Shown: one piece after another, positions 61,701-64,000 of the stretch
Numbering within the stretch: position 1 is the stretch's first letter
Layout: every line of letters starts with the position of its first letter
Assembly: GCA_963205435.1 (NCBI GenBank)
Contig: CAUJIV010000028.1
Coordinates: 49,540 to 113,539 of the forward strand
Source of the DNA: Pseudomonadota bacterium
Lineage (GTDB): Bacteria > Pseudomonadota > Gammaproteobacteria > Burkholderiales > Rhodocyclaceae
Direction: 5' to 3'
DNA: 64,000 nt
Program-made: the position numbers and the translations under genes
The notes under the pieces: model-generated
What the model saw: the letters and a program-made list of their open reading frames with translations, nothing else
What the model was told of the DNA's origin: nothing
The model's database searches: none

Positions 61701-62624
61701 CTGCTCGACATCGAGGACGCCGCCATCGTCCCGGTCATCCGCGACCCGCGCAAGGCCGGCGAGGACGCCGAGGCGGTGTTCTATTTCCCCGGCTGCGGCT
61801 CGGAGCGCCTGTTCTCCCAGGTCGGCCTCGCCACCCAGGCCATGCTCTTCGAGCTCGGCGCGCAGTGCGTGCTGCCGCCCGGCTATCTGTGCTGCGGCTA
61901 CCCGCAGATCGCCGCCGGCGAGGCCGACACCGGACGCAGGATCATCACCGACAACCGCGTGCTGTTCCACCGCGTCGCCAACACCCTCAACTACCTGGAC
62001 ATCAGGACGGTGATCGTCTCCTGCGGCACCTGCATGGACCAGCTGCAGACCTACGAATTCGACAAGATCTTCCCCGGCTGCCGCCTGCTCGACATCCACG
62101 AGTACCTGTACGAGAAGGGCGTCAGCCTGGCCGGCATTCCGTCGCCTGGCCATCCCGAAACGGAGCCGCCTGCTGACAGGGAAGCCGCGCAGGCGGCCGG
62201 TGCGCCGCCGCCTCCTGCCGCGGCAAGGTATCTCTACCACCAGCCCTGCCACGACCCGATGAGGGCGCACAGCGGCGTCCGCGTCGCCCAGGGCCTGCTC
62301 GCAAGCCCCGTGCTGCTCAACGACCGCTGCTGCGGCGAGTCGGGCACCCTGGCGGTGGCGCGGCCCGACGTGTCGACGCAGGTGCGCTTCCGCAAGCAGG
62401 AGGAGATCGAGCGCGACATCGCCCGCCTGCCGGGCGCGGGGCCGGTGAAGATCCTCACCTCCTGCCCCTCCTGCCTGCAGGGCCTGCACCGCTTCGACGA
62501 GGACACCGGCACCGACGCCGACTACATCGTCGTCGAGCTGGCGCGGCGGCTGCTCGGGCCGGACTGGATGGAGAACTACGTCGCCCGCGCGCGCGCCGGC
62601 GGCATCGAGCGGGTGCTGCTGTGA
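58746..62624 (+). CDS. large FAD-binding oxidoreductase with 4Fe-4S and Cys-rich (CCG) domains, DUF3683 N terminus
   Basis: 1292 aa, D-lactate dehydrogenase/glycolate oxidase-like fusion. In order: a DUF3683-type N-terminal domain (about 1-140), an FAD-binding type 4 domain with [16 protein letters not shown], an FAD-linked oxidase C-terminal domain ([22 protein letters not shown]), a ferredoxin part with [11 protein letters not shown] and [12 protein letters not shown], and two CCG half-domains ([29 protein letters not shown]). Such enzymes oxidise 2-hydroxyacids and pass electrons to the quinone pool. Substrate not certain. ATG 58746 starts [12 protein letters not shown]. The stop overlaps the lysE-type gene by 4 nt. 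Confidence 0.92.
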   Translation: MTARLREIPYNYTSFSDREIVIRLLGEEAWRTLDRLRAERVTGRSARMLYEVLGDIWVVQRNPYLEDDLLGDRGRREALVGALRHRLAEVDKRRQGNQAVAGLLAAAHAAVDRFAAAFAETAELRRQTLHALARHTRRDNICFDALSRVSHATDATDWRVEYPFVVLCPDAEEELPGLVKGCISLGLGLIPRGGGTGYTGGAVPLEARSAVINTEKLDRVGAPRELTLPGAERPCFVIDCGAGTVTRRVEEAAQAAGLVFAVDPTSADASCIGGNIAMNAGGKKAVLWGTTLDNLASWKMVDPDGNWLEVERLGHNLGKIHDQALARFRLRRTDSAAGSLLAEEILEVPGSRFRKRGLGKDVTDKFLAGLPGVQKEGCDGIIASARFILHRMPPVARTVCLEFFGQVREAVPAIVEIVDFLERQRQGAAADGGGVMLAGLEHLDERYVRAVGYATKARRHGRPKMVLLGDIVGEDEGAVMRAASQVVRIANGRGGEGFIATGAEARRAFWLDRARTAAIARHTNAFKINEDVVIPLPRMGDYCDGIDRINIELSTRNKLRLCDALEGFLRGELPLRAPEAALSAEELVGDRRQRALAHVAAVRARWQGLLDGLDAQAPGEAAGVTVSHALQDQRLRVSWKEELRPQLADIFDGALFQPLVERIDAIHREVLRGRVFVALHMHAGDGNVHTNIPVNSDHYEMLREASAAVDRIMALARSLGGVISGEHGIGITKLDYLAPEELAPFAEYKRRVDPQERFNKGKLRPGAGLARAWTPSFSLLGVESLILEQSEIGRISAMVKDCLRCGKCKPVCSTHVPRANLLYSPRNKILGTGLLVEAFLYEEQTRRGVSLRHFDELNDIADHCTICHRCLKPCPVDIDTGDVSVAMRNFLREQGRKKFVPAKAAAMAFLTLKDPATLALMRKGMIEWGYRAQRLGHRLAKWSGLAARSKRQPAATLGQPSLRAQVIHFVNRPLPPRMPSRASRALLDIEDAAIVPVIRDPRKAGEDAEAVFYFPGCGSERLFSQVGLATQAMLFELGAQCVLPPGYLCCGYPQIAAGEADTGRRIITDNRVLFHRVANTLNYLDIRTVIVSCGTCMDQLQTYEFDKIFPGCRLLDIHEYLYEKGVSLAGIPSPGHPETEPPADREAAQAAGAPPPPAAARYLYHQPCHDPMRAHSGVRVAQGLLASPVLLNDRCCGESGTLAVARPDVSTQVRFRKQEEIERDIARLPGAGPVKILTSCPSCLQGLHRFDEDTGTDADYIVVELARRLLGPDWMENYVARARAGGIERVLL

Positions 62625-63265
62625 GCGTCCTCTCCCTCGCCCAGCTCGCCGGCTTTCTCGCCGCCGCCACCCTGATCACCCTCGCCCCCGGCCCGGACAA
62701 CCTGCTCACCCTGAGCCTTGGCATCTCGCGCGGGCGGCGCGCCGGCGTCGGCTTCGGCCTCGGCTGCGCCATCGGCTGCCTCACCCACACCCTGTGGGCG
62801 ACGCTCGGCGTCAGCGCCCTCGTCGCCGCTTCGGACGCCGCCTTCACCGTGCTCAAGCTGGCCGGCGGCGCCTACCTCGTCTGGCTCGGCATCGGCGCCC
62901 TGCGCAGCGCCGGCGCCACGCTCGCCGCCGAGCCCGGCGCGCCGCAGGCCGGCGGCGCCCTGCGCCCCTATCTCGTGCGCGGCTTCATCGCCAACGCCAT
63001 CAACCCCAAGGTCGCCCTCTTCTTCCTCGCCTTCCTGCCGCAGTTCGTCGACCCCTCGCGCGGCAGCGCGGCGGCGCAGACGGCGCTGCTCGGCCTGCTC
63101 TTCGCCGCCCTCACCATCGTCATCTTCGGCGCCATCGGCTGGTACGCCGGCGCGCTCGGCCGCTGGCTGCGCGCGCGGCCCGCCGTCGGCCGCTGGCTCG
63201 ACCGCGCCACCGGCCTGCTCTTCATCGGCATCGGCATCCGCCTCGCCCTCGCCGGCAGGTATTGA
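62621..63265 (+). CDS. LysE/RhtB-family amino-acid exporter
   Basis: 214 aa with six membrane segments. [26 protein letters not shown] at the N terminus is the family signature, and [22 protein letters not shown] follows in the second half. These inner-membrane proteins export amino acids such as homoserine, threonine or lysine. Start is GTG 62621 in GTGA overlap with the oxidoreductase stop. The neighbours do not indicate the substrate. Confidence 0.92.
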   Translation: MSVLSLAQLAGFLAAATLITLAPGPDNLLTLSLGISRGRRAGVGFGLGCAIGCLTHTLWATLGVSALVAASDAAFTVLKLAGGAYLVWLGIGALRSAGATLAAEPGAPQAGGALRPYLVRGFIANAINPKVALFFLAFLPQFVDPSRGSAAAQTALLGLLFAALTIVIFGAIGWYAGALGRWLRARPAVGRWLDRATGLLFIGIGIRLALAGRY

Positions 63266-63270
63266 TCGCC

Positions 63271-63690
63271 ATGCGCCAGCACGCCGAGGCCCTCGTCGTC
63301 GCCACGCGCGGCCGCGGCCTGCACGACATCACCGCCGAAGTCCGCCGCCGCGTCGCCCGGGCCGGCATCGCCGCCGGCCTGCTCACCCTGTTCATCCGCC
63401 ACACCTCGGCCAGCCTGCTGGTGCAGGAGAACGCCGACCCCGAGGTGCAGCGCGACCTCGAGCGCTTCCTCGCCCGCCTCGTGCCCGACGGCGACCCGCT
63501 CTTCCGCCATGTCATGGAAGGGCCGGACGACATGCCGGCCCACGCGCGCGCCGCGCTGACGCAGACCCAGCTCTCGATTCCGGTCGGCGCGGGGGCGCCC
63601 GTCCTCGGCGCCTGGCAGGGCATCTATCTCTTCGAGCACCGCCTGCGCGGCTCGTCGCGCGAAGTCGCCCTGCACCTGATCGGCGAATAG
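63271..63690 (+). CDS. YjbQ-family protein (UPF0047)
   Basis: 139 aa. Family motifs: GLHDITAEVRRRV, LTLFIRHTSASLLVQENADPEV, HVMEGPDDMPAHARAALT and LGAWQGIYLFEHR, with conserved His residues. Related proteins have weak thiamine-phosphate-synthase activity and the fold suggests a metal-dependent enzyme, but the true role is unknown. 5 nt after the exporter gene. Confidence 0.93.
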   Translation: MRQHAEALVVATRGRGLHDITAEVRRRVARAGIAAGLLTLFIRHTSASLLVQENADPEVQRDLERFLARLVPDGDPLFRHVMEGPDDMPAHARAALTQTQLSIPVGAGAPVLGAWQGIYLFEHRLRGSSREVALHLIGE

Positions 63691-63709
63691 CCGCCGCGGC
63701 GGCTGCCGA

Positions 63710-63757
63710 TCAGGGCACCAGCGCCAGGCGCACGCCGGCGCGGGCGGCCTCTTTCCT
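63710..63757 (-). pseudogene. 3' remnant of a minus-strand gene cut by the insertion sequence
   Basis: Reading leftward from the IS end, an open frame encodes RKEAARAGVRLALVP and stops at 63710-63712. Composition and position (converging with the YjbQ gene) fit the last 15 codons of a real gene whose remainder would lie beyond the IS, outside the window. I cannot identify it from 15 residues. Confidence 0.4.
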
Positions 63758-64000
63758 GGGGCCTGCTCTCAACTGATTTCCCCGCTGCCCGGCTTGATCG
63801 CCCGGCGCGCGACTCGAATGCTTCCGATGCAACGAATCATTTGACGCGCTCATAAATGATCCTGATTACCAATGAGCCTCAGCCAACTTTACGAGCCGGT
63901 ACGGCATAGGCGGCGTGTTCGCGGCGGCGGTAGCCAGCCGGGCGAGCATGCTCGCCAGATCGAAACGTCGGTTGAAGCGATAGCTGTATTCGGCCAGATA
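63758..64000 (-). mobile_element. IS1595-type insertion sequence, right part up to the terminal repeat
   Basis: The transposase C terminus at 63866-64000 is followed by 97 bp and then GGGGCCTGCTCTCAACTGATT at 63758, which I take as the outer inverted repeat. The other end lies outside the window, so neither the full repeat nor a target duplication can be checked. The lower GC content of 63800-63870 supports foreign origin. Confidence 0.6.
63866..64000 (-). CDS. IS1595-family transposase, C-terminal part only
   Basis: 44 residues to the stop at 63866-63868, running in from the right edge: YLAEYSYRFNRRFDLASML and then TPPMPYRLVKLAEAHW. This is the conserved C terminus of the ISXO2-like (DDE_Tnp_IS1595) transposases. 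The catalytic residues are outside the window, so activity cannot be judged. Confidence 0.85.
   Translation of the reverse strand, partial: YLAEYSYRFNRRFDLASMLARLATAAANTPPMPYRLVKLAEAHW

Noticed and set aside
58503-62489. 1328-aa minus-strand ORF
   Set aside because: Antisense to the FAD/iron-sulfur oxidoreductase; only its 3' tail coincides with the real ilvA start in another frame.
1-64000. tRNA, rRNA genes or CRISPR array
   Set aside because: No cloverleaf with the GGTTCRA arm, no rRNA sequence and no regularly spaced direct repeats were seen on reading.

Overview
The window is a 64-kb piece of a high-GC betaproteobacterial chromosome. Gene content and order point to the Rhodocyclales/Rhodocyclaceae, but that assignment is inference from recognised proteins and synteny. 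Coding density is very high, genes are often coupled by 4-nt overlaps (ATGA, GTGA, TTGA), and GC-biased third positions produce very long antisense shadow ORFs. I found no tRNA, rRNA or CRISPR array.

Layout from left to right. 1-12 kb: the start of an RNB-type ribonuclease, a YqiA-like esterase and a methyltransferase, an RND efflux pump (adaptor plus inner-membrane pump), uppP, a class III sirtuin (cobB), an AsmA-family protein, mscL carrying a C-terminal zinc ribbon, a universal stress protein and a LysR regulator. 12-16 kb: a 560-bp leader-like region with a good sigma-70 promoter, then nspC and a carboxynorspermidine-synthase-like dehydrogenase (the carboxy-polyamine route to spermidine or norspermidine), and an SDR. 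16-20.6 kb: argS, a SPOR protein and dsbA on the minus strand; ubiB on the plus strand. 20.6-29 kb: a sodium/solute symporter with a His-rich tail, a small membrane protein, a VanZ protein, a MazG-like hydrolase, a thioredoxin-like ferredoxin, an alpha/beta hydrolase, a NodIJ-type ABC exporter, cutA and dsbD. 29-34.3 kb: the riboflavin cluster (ribE, a RibBX-type ribB, ribH), nusB, thiL, pgpA, pncC. 34.3-40 kb: recA, recX, lptB, rpoN, hpf, ptsN, hprK.

40-45.3 kb is the most unusual part. It holds a PsiF-repeat protein, an exported 217-aa protein, a CsgG-like protein, a transmembrane Ser/Thr kinase whose periplasmic domain resembles the 217-aa neighbour, and, convergent to these, a class III adenylyl cyclase fused to an FHA (phosphothreonine-binding) domain. 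I propose this as a candidate undescribed envelope-sensing system that links Ser/Thr phosphorylation to cyclic nucleotide production.

45.3-63.7 kb: ttcA, a pteridine-reductase-like SDR, a VapBC toxin-antitoxin pair with a palindromic operator, a MidA-like methyltransferase, a thioesterase, an alpha/beta hydrolase with a GST-like protein, a DUF1444-like protein that overlaps a DUF2905 gene antisense, cca, an NDUFA9-like protein, soluble lytic transglycosylase, 5-formyl-THF cyclo-ligase, ilvA, a 1292-aa FAD/iron-sulfur oxidoreductase, a LysE-type exporter and a YjbQ-family protein. The right edge enters an IS1595-type insertion sequence that seems to have cut a minus-strand gene near its 3' end.
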